Source: an uncultured Acidobacteriota bacterium (GTDB lineage Bacteria; Acidobacteriota; Terriglobia; Bryobacterales; Bryobacteraceae). From it: 64,000 bases of DNA. The notes beneath the pieces were generated by a model. It was not told where the DNA came from and ran no database searches. It saw nothing but the letters and a program-made list of their open reading frames with translations. Location: NCBI GenBank assembly GCA_902825945.1, contig CADECY010000003.1, positions 52,563 through 116,562 of the forward strand. The letters are read 5' to 3'. This document shows, one piece after another, positions 8,739 to 17,423 of the stretch (positions are counted from its first letter, which is position 1; each line of letters opens with the position of its first letter). Position numbers and translations under genes: made by a program.

Positions 8739-9707
8739 CTACTCCGCGCGATCCACATAGCGATCGAGCCGCAGACAGCGGCGCCGTCCGTTGTCCACGA
8801 TCTGCCCCGCGTAGCGGTAAATGCCGTTGAACTGTCCTTGCATCGGCTGATTGACAGCGAAGTCGAGCCGCAGAACATCGCCGACATCGAGATCCAGCAG
8901 ATCCTGCGTCGGAATCGTCGCGCCTTCCAGCCGGCAGTCCACCTGGACCCGTGCATCCCGCACCAGCCGCAGGATCCGCGCCTGTTCGGACTCGGTGGAC
9001 TCCGTCTTGCGCACCGACCATTGCTGATCGAACTTCTGCCGCAACATCTTGATGATGATCGAGGGAATCCCGATGTTCATCATCCCGACGTGTTCGCCCA
9101 GCCGCACCTCCATGCTGATCGCCACCACCGCTTCGTTCGGAGCCAGCAACTGCAGCATCTGAGGCTCGGTCTCGCTCGCCTCGATCGTGAAGTCGAGCGC
9201 GGTGACCGCCATCCAGGCTTCCTTGAGATCGTGCAGGATGATGCGGTAGACACCGTCGAGGATCGATTGCTCGATTTCCGTGATCTCGCGCTCGAGCTTC
9301 AGGGGAGCGGCGCGCCCCGTTCCTCCCAGCAGGATCTCGATGATCGGAAACACCAGCGACGGATTCAGTTCCAAAACGGCACTGCCCTCGTACGGATGCA
9401 TTCCCAAAGCGGAAATCACCGTGGGCGATGGCAGGCACTGCGAGAACTCCATGAACGAGAGCTGTTCCACCGAAACGAGGTTCACGATCACGTAGGCGCG
9501 CAGATAGGCGGATAGGCTCGAGGCGAGCGAACGCGCGAAGTTCTCGTGCAGCATATGGATCGCGCGAAGCTGGTCTTTCGCGATGCGATCCGGCCGCCGG
9601 AAGTCATACGGCTGCGCCTTTTTCGCCGAATCCTCGGCCGCGGTGTCGCGGAGGTTTCGGAATACGCTGTCGATCTCTTCTTGGGAAAGGACTCGGTCAA
9701 TTGCCAT
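8739..9707 (-). CDS. fliM: Flagellar motor switch protein FliM (isolated)
   Basis: A 322-residue protein. The N-terminal LSQEEIDSVF (residues 7-16) is the CheY-P-binding motif of FliM. The middle domain includes FARSLASSLSAYLRAYVIVN and SFMEF, and the C-terminal domain is of SpoA/FliN type (DLLDLDVGDVLRLDFAVNQP). FliM forms the cytoplasmic C-ring of the flagellar motor and sets its rotation direction. No other flagellar or chemotaxis gene lies in the window: it is convergent with ggt and divergent from mtaB. Either the flagellar genes of this organism are scattered or this copy is a leftover; all domains look intact. Confidence 0.9.
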   Translation of the reverse strand: MAIDRVLSQEEIDSVFRNLRDTAAEDSAKKAQPYDFRRPDRIAKDQLRAIHMLHENFARSLASSLSAYLRAYVIVNLVSVEQLSFMEFSQCLPSPTVISALGMHPYEGSAVLELNPSLVFPIIEILLGGTGRAAPLKLEREITEIEQSILDGVYRIILHDLKEAWMAVTALDFTIEASETEPQMLQLLAPNEAVVAISMEVRLGEHVGMMNIGIPSIIIKMLRQKFDQQWSVRKTESTESEQARILRLVRDARVQVDCRLEGATIPTQDLLDLDVGDVLRLDFAVNQPMQGQFNGIYRYAGQIVDNGRRRCLRLDRYVDRAE

Positions 9708-9727
9708 GCGATTGATAGACTGATGGA

Positions 9728-11029
9728 GTGAAGGAGCGGTACTTCATCCAGAATTTCGGATGCCGCGCGACCCAGGCGGACGGCGCGGCGCTCGGCGCCA
9801 TGCTCGCCCGCAAGGGCTACGAAGAGGCGTCAGACGCCTCCCTCGCCTCCCTCATCATTCTCAATACATGCACCGTTACTGCCAACGCCGATTCCGACGC
9901 CCGCGAGGCCGTTCGACGCGCTCATCGCAATAATCCTGGGGCCAATATCCTCGTAACCGGGTGCTACGCCCAAAGGTCGCCTGAGGACCTGGCGAAACTC
10001 CCCGGAGTCCGCTGGGTTGTTGGGAATTCCCACAAGATCGAGATCCCCGAAATCGCTGCCCGTACCCATGCCGACTTCCACGGCGAGATCATCGTCGGCG
10101 ACATCCGCGCGCAGCATGATTTCCTTTCCGCGCCTGTCGAAGACGGCGCCGATCGGACACGCCCGAACCTCAAGATCCAGGACGGCTGCAACAACGTCTG
10201 CTCGTTCTGCGTGATCCCCTCGGTTCGCGGCCGCAGCCGCAGCGCGCCCGCCGGACAGGTGGTCGAGCAGGTGCGAGCGTTGAGCGAACGTTATCGCGAA
10301 GTGGTGCTGAGCGGCATCAACCTCGGGCGTTGGGGACGGGATCCAGGCCGTCCACAAGGGCGTCTGGTCGCGCTGATCCGCCGCCTGCTCGACGAGACGC
10401 CGATCGAGCGATTGCGCCTCAGTTCCGTCGAGCCGATGGACTTCAGCGACGAACTGCTGGAGCTGATGGCCGCGTCACCGCGCATCGCAAAGCATGTGCA
10501 TGCACCTCTCCAATCGGGCTGCGACGCGGTGTTGAAGCGTATGAAGCGCCGCTACCGGACGCGCCACTACGAAGACCGCCTCCTCCGAGCCCGCGCGTTG
10601 ATGCCCGATGCCGCGATCGGTGCCGACGTCATGACCGGGTTCCCGGGCGAAACCGGTGACGAGTTCGAGGAAAGCCGCGCATTCATCGAACGGATGCCGT
10701 TCACCTATCTCCACGTCTTTACCTACTCCGAACGCCCTGGAACCCCGGCGGCCGAGGCGTCAGATCAGGTGCCGGTCCCGGTCCGCAAACGCCGCAACGA
10801 GATCCTCCGCAACCTCGCCACCGTCAAAAATTTGGCGTTTCGCCAACTTTTCGTCGCCAAGAAACTGTCAGTCGTCACGCTCGACCCCGGCCGGCCCGCG
10901 CTCTCGGCCAACTACCTGAACGTCGAACTCGCCTCGCCCCGCCCCGCCAATCGCCTCGTCGAGGTCGAGATCGGCGAGGTGACCGCGATGGGCCTGCGCG
11001 AAAAGGCGCCCTTCTCCGTTCTGGCCTGA
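9728..11029 (+). CDS. mtaB: tRNA (t6A37) methylthiotransferase MtaB
   Basis: Radical-SAM enzyme of 433 residues that adds a methylthio group to N6-threonylcarbamoyladenosine at position 37 of ANN-decoding tRNAs. The N-terminal UPF0004 domain carries Cys12, Cys48 and Cys79 for the auxiliary [4Fe-4S] cluster. The radical-SAM CxxxCxxC is Cys154-Cys158-Cys161 (GCNNVCSFC). The second half contains PLQSGCDAVLKRMKRRY and GADVMTGFPGE, conserved across methylthiotransferases. The start is GTG 9728, with TAGACT 6 bases upstream (9716-9721) and no Shine-Dalgarno, so a leaderless message is possible. It is divergent from fliM, with 20 bases between the starts. Confidence 0.93.
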   Translation: MKERYFIQNFGCRATQADGAALGAMLARKGYEEASDASLASLIILNTCTVTANADSDAREAVRRAHRNNPGANILVTGCYAQRSPEDLAKLPGVRWVVGNSHKIEIPEIAARTHADFHGEIIVGDIRAQHDFLSAPVEDGADRTRPNLKIQDGCNNVCSFCVIPSVRGRSRSAPAGQVVEQVRALSERYREVVLSGINLGRWGRDPGRPQGRLVALIRRLLDETPIERLRLSSVEPMDFSDELLELMAASPRIAKHVHAPLQSGCDAVLKRMKRRYRTRHYEDRLLRARALMPDAAIGADVMTGFPGETGDEFEESRAFIERMPFTYLHVFTYSERPGTPAAEASDQVPVPVRKRRNEILRNLATVKNLAFRQLFVAKKLSVVTLDPGRPALSANYLNVELASPRPANRLVEVEIGEVTAMGLREKAPFSVLA

Positions 11030-11050
11030 TGCTCGATATACTCAATCGAC

Positions 11051-12100
11051 ATGAGCAAGAACTATCGCATCGGCGTCGTCGGACTCGGATGGGTCGCGGG
11101 CGCGCACATTGAAACCTTCAAGCACGTGGCTGGAGCCGAAATCGCGGCCGTCTGTTCGCGCCGCAAGCTGAACGCCAAGGATCTCGAAAAACGCTTCGGG
11201 ATTCCGATCAAGGTCTACACCGACTACGGCAAGATGCTAAAGGACAAGAGCCTCGACATCATCGATATCTGCACGCCGCATCCGCAGCATCCCGAACAGG
11301 CGATCGCCGCCGCCCGCGCGGGCAAGCACCTCATCATCGAGAAGCCGCTCGGTATCGACTACAAGAGCACCTGCGCGATTCGCTCCGCGATTCACAAGGC
11401 GAAGGTGCGGGCGTGTGTCTGCTTCGAGGTCCGCTTCAGCCGCCAGGTGATGGCGATTCGCGACCTCATCGACAAGGGTATGATCGGCCGCGTCCACTAT
11501 GCCGAGATCGACTACTATCACGGCATCGGACCCTGGTACGGCCAATACGAGTGGAACATCAAGAAGTCCATGGGTGGATCGTCGCTGCTTACCGCCGGCT
11601 GCCACGCGCTCGACCTGCTGCGCCACTACATGCAAGGCGACATCGAAGAGGTGACCTGCTACCAAACCCGCTCGGAATCGCCCTATTTCACCCCGTACGA
11701 ATACGATACGTCCTCCGTCGCGATCCTCAAGTTCGCTGATGGACGCATGGGCAAAGTGGCCTCGATTATCGATTGCCTGCAGCCCTACTACTTCCACCAG
11801 CACTTGGTCGGAAGCCACGGCTCGGTGCTCGACGACAAGTTCACCAGCTACAACTGGAGTGGCATGGCGAAGGACCGCTGGTCCCACTTGGGCGTTCCGG
11901 TCGTCGATTCAGGCGACGTGAGCGATCACCCCTATCAACCGCAGTTCCAGGCGTTCATCGATGCGTTGAAGCTCGGCCAGGCAATGCCGCATACCGATTT
12001 CGACACGGCGTTCGAAAGCCACCGCGTCGTCTTCGCCGCCGACAAGAGCGCGCGCGAAGGCCGCTCGGTGAAAATGAGCGAGATGGTGGTCGAAGGATAG
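11051..12100 (+). CDS. Gfo/Idh/MocA family oxidoreductase
   Basis: NAD(P)-dependent dehydrogenase of 349 residues. The N-terminal Rossmann fold has [17 protein letters not shown] (residues 6-22), and the typical EKPLGIDY stretch (about residue 97) carries the lysine of the family's EKP motif. The C-terminal alpha/beta domain (about 130-330) holds [20 protein letters not shown], where the histidine is usually catalytic. Substrates in this family are sugars, inositols and related polyols; nothing nearby fixes the one used here. TATACT (11037-11042) lies 8 bases upstream of ATG 11051, which suggests its own near-leaderless promoter even though mtaB ends only 21 bases before. Confidence 0.85.
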   Translation: MSKNYRIGVVGLGWVAGAHIETFKHVAGAEIAAVCSRRKLNAKDLEKRFGIPIKVYTDYGKMLKDKSLDIIDICTPHPQHPEQAIAAARAGKHLIIEKPLGIDYKSTCAIRSAIHKAKVRACVCFEVRFSRQVMAIRDLIDKGMIGRVHYAEIDYYHGIGPWYGQYEWNIKKSMGGSSLLTAGCHALDLLRHYMQGDIEEVTCYQTRSESPYFTPYEYDTSSVAILKFADGRMGKVASIIDCLQPYYFHQHLVGSHGSVLDDKFTSYNWSGMAKDRWSHLGVPVVDSGDVSDHPYQPQFQAFIDALKLGQAMPHTDFDTAFESHRVVFAADKSAREGRSVKMSEMVVEG

Positions 12101-12379
12101 CCGTCGCCGCCCGTGGTTCACTGGGTCGTGCAGGCCAACCAATCGAATCCAACGAGGTCGAGGCCATCGCTCGCGCTGTCGAAGGCGAGGGTCTCGGGCT
12201 CTCTCTCGCCACTCGGAACGAGACTGCGGCGCTCCGGCAATCCCACGACTCCCGCCGGACGCGCCGAATACGAGACGGGGTATCCGGCGGCCAGATTCTC
12301 GCGCTGGACCTCGAGATCGATCGATTGGCCGTAGGTATCGTCGAGAGCTAATCCTGATGCGACGTCATCGAGACTGCCC
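12101..12379. other. Stretch without a confident gene
   Basis: Between the oxidoreductase stop and the ECF sigma remnant. The minus strand is open from 12405 to 12118 (95 codons, ending ...LDLVGFDWLACTTQ). I do not recognise it, and it overlaps the 3' end of the sigma remnant, so it is either further debris of a broken gene or a chance frame. No RNA gene or repeat was seen. Confidence 0.3.
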
Positions 12380-12690
12380 CTACAAGCATTGCTTCCCCGC
12401 CGCAACGTGGCGCTTGCGCGCGTGATCGATCACGATTTGCTCATACACCGCGCGGCGGCCCACAGGAAGTGACTGCGGCCCTGCCAGCTCACTTCGTTCT
12501 GGCGCACGAGAGGAAGGAAGACTCAGTTGACGAGATCGGAAGGCTGAAGAGTGTGTCCAGGCCGCTCCTTGCCAAGCCGGGACATCGCCCGCTGATTCAG
12601 CTCCGGATAGATGACCCCGAACAATCGCTCTTGCGGTGGTTTCCGGCTACACTGCCGGAGCAATTCGGTGGCGTCATCCGGTAGCGTCAT
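12380..12690 (-). pseudogene. ECF RNA polymerase sigma factor remnant (acidobacterial/planctomycete type)
   Basis: From ATG 12690 the minus strand reads MTLPDDATELLRQCSRKPPQ, then LFGVIYPELNQRAMSRLGKE and RPGHTLQPSDLVN. This matches region 1-2 of the ECF sigma family that usually shows LRRERPGHTLQPTALVNEAYLRL. A TGA (12523-12525) replaces the residue after LVN. The same frame then continues as FLPLVRQNEVSWQGRSHFLW, and after a one-base frameshift as YEQIVIDHARKRHVAAGK, again a family hallmark, ending at TAG 12380-12382. Region 4 (promoter -35 recognition) is missing. A short GC-rich hairpin (CCCGGCACTTGCCGGG, 12697-12712) lies just upstream of its start. Confidence 0.75.
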
Positions 12691-12812
12691 GTTGTGCCCG
12701 GCACTTGCCGGGAGTCCGAGGTTGATTGGATAATGAGTGCCACAAACGGGCCCTGAATTCGATATGCGTGAGCGGCCCGAGAATCGGGGCGGAAAAAATG
12801 AGCGGGCTGTGG

Positions 12813-13193
12813 CTACCGCCCTCTTCGCGGGCGGCCTCCGCGCAGCCGCTCTTCCGCGTGCCGCCTCTCCGCGGCCCGCACCTCGCGCTCGTCCAGCCCG
12901 AAGTGGTGCGCGATCTCGTGCCATACTGTGTCTTTGACCATCTCTTCCAGATGTTCCCGGCCGCGGGCCAGCCGCTCATGGGGCAAATGGAAAATGGTGA
13001 TCTTGTCGGGTAGTTGGAACTGGTCGTGCACGCTTCGCGCGATCAGCGGACGGCCCTCGTAAAGCCCCAACAATCCGGACCTCGGCGAATCCCGTTCGAC
13101 GGTGAACACCAGGTTCCGGATCCGCTTGCGGTAACGCGCAGGGATCGACGCGATGGCCCGTTCCACCAGCCGCTCGAACTCCGCCGTGGTCAT
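12813..13193 (-). CDS. Minimal zincin-type metallopeptidase family protein
   Basis: A 126-residue protein from ATG 13193 (MTTAEFERLVERAIASIPAR). The zinc-binding motif HEIAHHFGLDE, around residue 99, matches the HExxHHFG signature of PF06262, a family of small zinc metallopeptidase-like proteins common in Actinobacteria and Acidobacteriota. The sequence ExGRPLIARS with phospho-independent basic segments around it is otherwise typical. The frame stays open far upstream through cmk on the other strand, but that extension is antisense to cmk and is rejected. It is divergent from cmk with 12 bases between starts; AGAGG lies four bases before the ATG. Confidence 0.85.
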   Translation of the reverse strand: MTTAEFERLVERAIASIPARYRKRIRNLVFTVERDSPRSGLLGLYEGRPLIARSVHDQFQLPDKITIFHLPHERLARGREHLEEMVKDTVWHEIAHHFGLDEREVRAAERRHAEERLRGGRPRRGR

Positions 13194-13205
13194 CAAACCT
13201 CTACT

Positions 13206-13916
13206 ATGGCATCGATTCAGGAAACCCGCCGCGTGGTCGTGGCGATAGACGGTCCCGGCGGAGCCGGCAAGAGCACTGTGGCCAAGCGCCTCGCCGACCG
13301 GCTCGGTTTCCTCTACATCGACACCGGCGCGATGTATCGGGCGGTCGCGCTTTGGGCGCGCCGTCAGGGCATCTCCTGGGACAACGTGCAGGCGCTCGAG
13401 GAGATGGCGAAAGCCGCCGCGATCGGCCTCGAGTCGAATCCGCTGAAGGTCACGCTCAACGGCGAGGATGTCACCCTCGCGATCCGCGAGCCGGAGATCT
13501 CGCAGGGCGCGTCCAAGGTCTCGGCTATCGGTGGCGTGCGCCGCGCGCTGGTTGACAAGCAGCGCGAGTTGGCCAGACAGGCTAGTGTCGTCATGGAAGG
13601 GCGCGACATCGGAACCGTCGTTTTCCCCGATGCGGACGTCAAGATCTTTCTCGATGCCGCACCCGAAGTTCGTGCCACGCGCCGAGTGAAGGAGCTCGAA
13701 CAGAAGACTCCGCCCGCGCCGCCGAAAGAGAGGGTGCTTGCGGAACTCGAGGAGCGCGACCAGCGTGATCGCGGACGTGCCGAATCGCCGCTCGTGCAAG
13801 CGCCGGACGCGGTGCTGCTCGACTCGTCGGGGTTGACCATCGAAGAAGTGGAAGAAGCTATTCTGAAGCTGGTGCGCGAGCGCACCACCAATGGCCGGGA
13901 GCATCAAAGAGGTTAG
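13206..13916 (+). CDS. cmk: (d)CMP kinase
   Basis: Phosphorylates CMP and dCMP with ATP (EC 2.7.4.25). The 236-residue protein begins MASIQETRRVVVAIDGPGGA; the P-loop GPGGAGKST is at residues 16-24, followed by YIDTGAMYRAVA for CMP binding and GRDIGTVVFPDADVKIFLDA. The frame is open further upstream, but ATG 13206 gives the standard length and leaves room for the divergent metallopeptidase. The aspartate kinase gene follows after 10 bases. The C-terminal ~25 residues (EEVEEAILKLVRERTTNGRE) are charged and variable. Confidence 0.93.
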   Translation: MASIQETRRVVVAIDGPGGAGKSTVAKRLADRLGFLYIDTGAMYRAVALWARRQGISWDNVQALEEMAKAAAIGLESNPLKVTLNGEDVTLAIREPEISQGASKVSAIGGVRRALVDKQRELARQASVVMEGRDIGTVVFPDADVKIFLDAAPEVRATRRVKELEQKTPPAPPKERVLAELEERDQRDRGRAESPLVQAPDAVLLDSSGLTIEEVEEAILKLVRERTTNGREHQRG

Positions 13917-13922
13917 AGGGGA
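13916..13922 (+). promoter_or_regulatory. Shine-Dalgarno that sets the lysC start
   Basis: GAGGGGA begins in the cmk stop codon and sits four bases before GTG 13927. It favours that start over ATG 13891, which would overlap cmk by 26 bases and add an unconserved 12-residue leader. Confidence 0.6.
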
Positions 13923-13926
13923 AGCA

Positions 13927-15354
13927 GTGAAGGATCTGTTGATCATGAAGTTCGGCGGTACGAGCATGGGCTCGGCCGACCGGATCAAGATTGCCGCGCG
14001 CCTGTCGCGCGAACAACTGGAACAGCGGCCCGTGGCCGTGGTGGTCTCGGCGATGTCGAAGGTGACCGATGGGTTGCTCGATACGCTGCGCCGTGCCGAA
14101 GCGGGCGACATGGAGGCCGTTAACAAGAATCTCGAAGCGCTCGCCGAGCGGCATCTAGTCGCCTGCGGAGAGCTTCTGAGCGGGCCCGCGCTCGACGAGG
14201 CGGTGAAGGGCGTCGAGGAACTGGTGGCCGAGTTCAGCCGCATCTCGCACGGCATCCGAATGCTCGGCGAGCGCCCTCCGCGATCAGTCGACGAAGCGGT
14301 AGCGATCGGTGAACGTCTCTCCGCGCTCTTGATGGCCGCCTATCTCGACAAGAAGGGCGTTCGTGCCAAGGCCGTCAACGCGAAGGAAGTCATCGTGACG
14401 GACTCGGTTTTCGGCAATGCGACTCCGATCATGGACCGTACGCGCGACAAGGCGCAACGCGTGCTCCGTCCTCTGATCGAGGACGGAATCCTGCCCGTCG
14501 TCACGGGCTTCAACGGAGCGACGGCCGATGGCCGCCCGACCACGCTCGGCCGCGGCGGCTCGGATTTCTCCGCCTCGATCCTCGCCGCCGCCCTCGACGC
14601 CTCCGAACTCTGGATCTGGACCGACGTCGATGGCATCATGACCGCGGATCCGCGCATCGTGCCCGATCCGGCGGTGCTCGCCGAAGTCACCTATCGCGAG
14701 GCGGCCGAACTTGCTTACAACGGGGCGAAGGTGCTCCATCCGCGCACGCTTGCGCCGCTCGTCGAACGCGAGATTCCCGTTTGGAGCAAGAACAGTTTCG
14801 CGCCCGAAAAGCCAGGAACCAAGATCGTGCCCGAGGTGCAGGCTCCTCCCGGGCCGCGCGCGGTCACCTCGATGGCCGGCGTGGCACTCGTTTCGCTCGA
14901 ACCCGACAGCGCCGAGGTTTCGGGAACGCGCCTGATGGGCCGCGCCCTCGATGCGCTGAGCACCACGAGCGCCGAGGTGCTCGCCCTCACCAGTTCGAGC
15001 TATCGGCAGAGCTTCACCTTCCTGGTCCGCAAGGATGAACTCCCGCGGGCGATCGAGGCGATCGAGGCCGCGCTGTCGCTTGAATTGGCGCACGGATACC
15101 TGAAGCCGATCGAGGTGGACGACAATGTGGGGCTGCTCGCCGTGGTGGGCGAAGGGATGCGTGGAGCGCCTGGTCTGGCGGGCCGCATTTTCACCGCGAT
15201 CTCGCGCGAGAAGGTGAATATCATCGCCATCGCGCAAGGATCGAGCGAGTTGACGATCGCGATCGTGGTGGCGCGCGACGGGCTCGAAAAGGCCGTTCGC
15301 GCCGTACACGCCGAGTGCCGGATGGGCGAACTGGCACGTTATAATCAGAAATAG
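13927..15354 (+). CDS. lysC: Aspartate kinase
   Basis: Catalyses the first step of the lysine/threonine/methionine branch, aspartate to aspartyl phosphate (EC 2.7.2.4). About 475 residues from GTG 13927. The amino-acid kinase domain opens with IMKFGGTSMGSADRI and contains GRGGSDFSASILAAAL and YREAAELAYNGAKVLHPRTL. Two C-terminal ACT domains (about residues 320-475; for example LLAVVGEGMRGAPGLAGRIF) should give feedback control by lysine or threonine. It is the monofunctional monomer type, with no homoserine dehydrogenase fused. It follows cmk by 10 bases. Confidence 0.93.
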   Translation: MKDLLIMKFGGTSMGSADRIKIAARLSREQLEQRPVAVVVSAMSKVTDGLLDTLRRAEAGDMEAVNKNLEALAERHLVACGELLSGPALDEAVKGVEELVAEFSRISHGIRMLGERPPRSVDEAVAIGERLSALLMAAYLDKKGVRAKAVNAKEVIVTDSVFGNATPIMDRTRDKAQRVLRPLIEDGILPVVTGFNGATADGRPTTLGRGGSDFSASILAAALDASELWIWTDVDGIMTADPRIVPDPAVLAEVTYREAAELAYNGAKVLHPRTLAPLVEREIPVWSKNSFAPEKPGTKIVPEVQAPPGPRAVTSMAGVALVSLEPDSAEVSGTRLMGRALDALSTTSAEVLALTSSSYRQSFTFLVRKDELPRAIEAIEAALSLELAHGYLKPIEVDDNVGLLAVVGEGMRGAPGLAGRIFTAISREKVNIIAIAQGSSELTIAIVVARDGLEKAVRAVHAECRMGELARYNQK

Positions 15355-15476
15355 TCTTTGCAGCGCACAGGGCCGCCGAGCCGCGGCGGCAAACAGCCAG
15401 GAACACGCAGCGATTCGGGCGGCGGCCGGCTCCGTTATTCGTGCGCGTGTTCCCCAGAAGGAGAATCTGACCTAAA

Positions 15477-17423
15477 ATGCTCGACCTTTTCCGCTCGCGC
15501 GACAAAGCCATGCGTTACGTGCTGATCGTGCTGCTCTCGCTGGTGGCGCTCTCGATGGTGATCACGCTGATACCCGGCTTCGGCTCCGGCAGCATGGTGA
15601 ACACGCGCGAGGATATCCTCGCCGACGTGTGCGGCGACCAGGTGACCAACCGCATGGTGGCTCAGGTGGCGGCGGCGCAGATGCGGGAACGCCAGTTTTC
15701 TCCGGCCATGGCTGAGTTCATGATTCCGCAGATGGTGAACCAGTTCGTGGGCGAACTCGCCACCTCGTGCGCGGCCCGGCAACTCGGGCTGTCGGCCTCC
15801 GACGACGAGGTGGGCAAATACATTCAGGCGCGCATGCCGATGCTGTTCGAAAACGGCACCTTCGTCGGCACCGAACAGTATCAGGCCTACCTCGCCAACA
15901 TGAACACGACGATTCCCGAATTCGAGAAGCGCGTCCGCCAGCAGATTCTGCTCGACAAGCTTCAGCGAGTCGCCTTCGATGCGATCATCGTCACGCCGAA
16001 GGAAGTCGAAGCTGAGTTCAGCAAGAAGGCGGAAAAGGTCCGGCTGGACGTGGTCAAGTTCGACCCACAGGAATATCGCAAGCAGTTCAAGCCTGGCCCG
16101 GCGGATCTCGAGGAGTACCTCAAGACGAATCAGGCGGCCTTCCAGTTGCCCAATCAGCGCACCGCCTCCTTCGTGGTCGCCGACTCCGAGAAGCTGAGCG
16201 AGGGGATGCCAGTCAGCGATGAGCAGATCAAGGCTCTCTATGCGTCGCGGCAAGCCGCCTACCGTCAGGAAGAGAAGGTGCGCGCGCGCCACATCCTGGT
16301 CAAGGCCGACGAAAAGGCGCCGAAGGAAGAGAAGGACAAGGCTCGCGCCAAGTCGCAGGATATCCTGAACAAGCTGAAGGCCGGCGCCAAGTTCGAGGAA
16401 CTCGCCAAGCAGTTCTCGGAGGATACCGGTTCCAAGGAAAAGGGTGGTGATCTCGACTTCTTCCAGCGCGGACAGATGGTCAAGCCCTTCGAGGAGGCCG
16501 CGTTCAAGCTGAAGAAGAACGAAATGAGCGGGCTGGTGGAAAGCGCCTTCGGCTTCCACATCATCCAGACCACCGACCGGCAGGAAGCGCGCGTGAAGCA
16601 GCTCGACGAGGTGAAGGACGAACTCTCCAAGGAGATCCGCAAGCAGCAGGTCTTCGACAAGATGCCGGCGCTGGCCGAACAGGCTCGCGCGGAACTGCTG
16701 AAGGCTCCCGGTCAGGCCGAAGCGGTAGCGAAGAAGCTGGGTCTGTTCTATGCTCATGGCGAAAAAGTGAAGGAGGGTGAGCCGTTCCCGGTGATCGGCC
16801 CCAACCCGGAACTCGAACAGCAGATTTCGCAGATGAAGAAGGGCGAGGTTTCGCCCGTGATTCAGACTCGCGACAACAAGCTCTTCATCGCGGTGCTCGA
16901 TGATCTCGAGCCGCCGCGCCCAGCCAAACTCTCCGAAGTCGAGACGCGCGTGCGCGAAGCCTACCTCGACCGCAAGGGCAGCGAGAAGGCGGAAGCGGTG
17001 GCCAAGCAGTTCGAGGACAAGTTGAAAGCCAATGGCGGCGACTTCAAGAAGACCGCAGCCGATCTCGGCCTCAAGGTCATCGACACGGGTGAGTTCGCCC
17101 GCGGCGGCCAGATGAAGGACATTGGGCCAGCGGGCTTCTTCGGCGAGCAGCCGTTCCTCAACGCGCAGGGCGCCAACGTCGGTATCTTCCGGGTCGGCAA
17201 CCAGCCCTACTTCTTCCGTGTGGCGCAGAGGATTCCAGCTGACATGAGCCAGATCGAAATCGATCGTCAGGCGCTGGTGGGTGCGATTCGAGAGCGCAAG
17301 CTGCGCGAGCGCCGCGAGATGTTCGAAGAGGGTCTGATCGAGTCGTTGAAGGCCAAGGGCAAGCTGAACGTGAAGGACGAACTCGTCAAGCGCCTGGCGC
17401 AAAGCTACGGGAACCGTAGCTAG
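15477..17423 (+). CDS. PpiD/SurA-type peptidyl-prolyl cis-trans isomerase
   Basis: A membrane-anchored periplasmic chaperone of 648 residues. One N-terminal transmembrane helix (about residues 14-33, YVLIVLLSLVALSMVITLIP) is followed by a SurA_N-like helical region and a parvulin domain (about 265-365; RARHILVKADEKAP, GGDLDFFQRGQMVKPFEEAA, FGFHIIQTTD). A second, more degenerate parvulin-like region and a basic helical tail follow. It probably assists folding of outer-membrane proteins, in keeping with the many receptors here. AAGGAG occurs about 17 bases upstream of ATG 15477, rather far. The 122-base gap after lysC has a GCCGCC/GGCGGC hairpin but no T tract. Confidence 0.88.
   Translation: MLDLFRSRDKAMRYVLIVLLSLVALSMVITLIPGFGSGSMVNTREDILADVCGDQVTNRMVAQVAAAQMRERQFSPAMAEFMIPQMVNQFVGELATSCAARQLGLSASDDEVGKYIQARMPMLFENGTFVGTEQYQAYLANMNTTIPEFEKRVRQQILLDKLQRVAFDAIIVTPKEVEAEFSKKAEKVRLDVVKFDPQEYRKQFKPGPADLEEYLKTNQAAFQLPNQRTASFVVADSEKLSEGMPVSDEQIKALYASRQAAYRQEEKVRARHILVKADEKAPKEEKDKARAKSQDILNKLKAGAKFEELAKQFSEDTGSKEKGGDLDFFQRGQMVKPFEEAAFKLKKNEMSGLVESAFGFHIIQTTDRQEARVKQLDEVKDELSKEIRKQQVFDKMPALAEQARAELLKAPGQAEAVAKKLGLFYAHGEKVKEGEPFPVIGPNPELEQQISQMKKGEVSPVIQTRDNKLFIAVLDDLEPPRPAKLSEVETRVREAYLDRKGSEKAEAVAKQFEDKLKANGGDFKKTAADLGLKVIDTGEFARGGQMKDIGPAGFFGEQPFLNAQGANVGIFRVGNQPYFFRVAQRIPADMSQIEIDRQALVGAIRERKLRERREMFEEGLIESLKAKGKLNVKDELVKRLAQSYGNRS

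Noticed and set aside
12697..12712. CCCGGCACTTGCCGGG hairpin as a terminator
   Set aside because: Short stem, tiny loop and no T tract on either strand; recorded only as a hairpin near the sigma remnant.
12813..14255. 480-codon minus-strand frame
   Set aside because: Everything upstream of ATG 13193 is antisense to cmk and lysC, which have clear motifs. Only the last 126 codons (the metallopeptidase) are real.
15355..15476. Rho-independent terminator after lysC
   Set aside because: A GC-rich stem is present but no run of T follows it, so the call is not supported.
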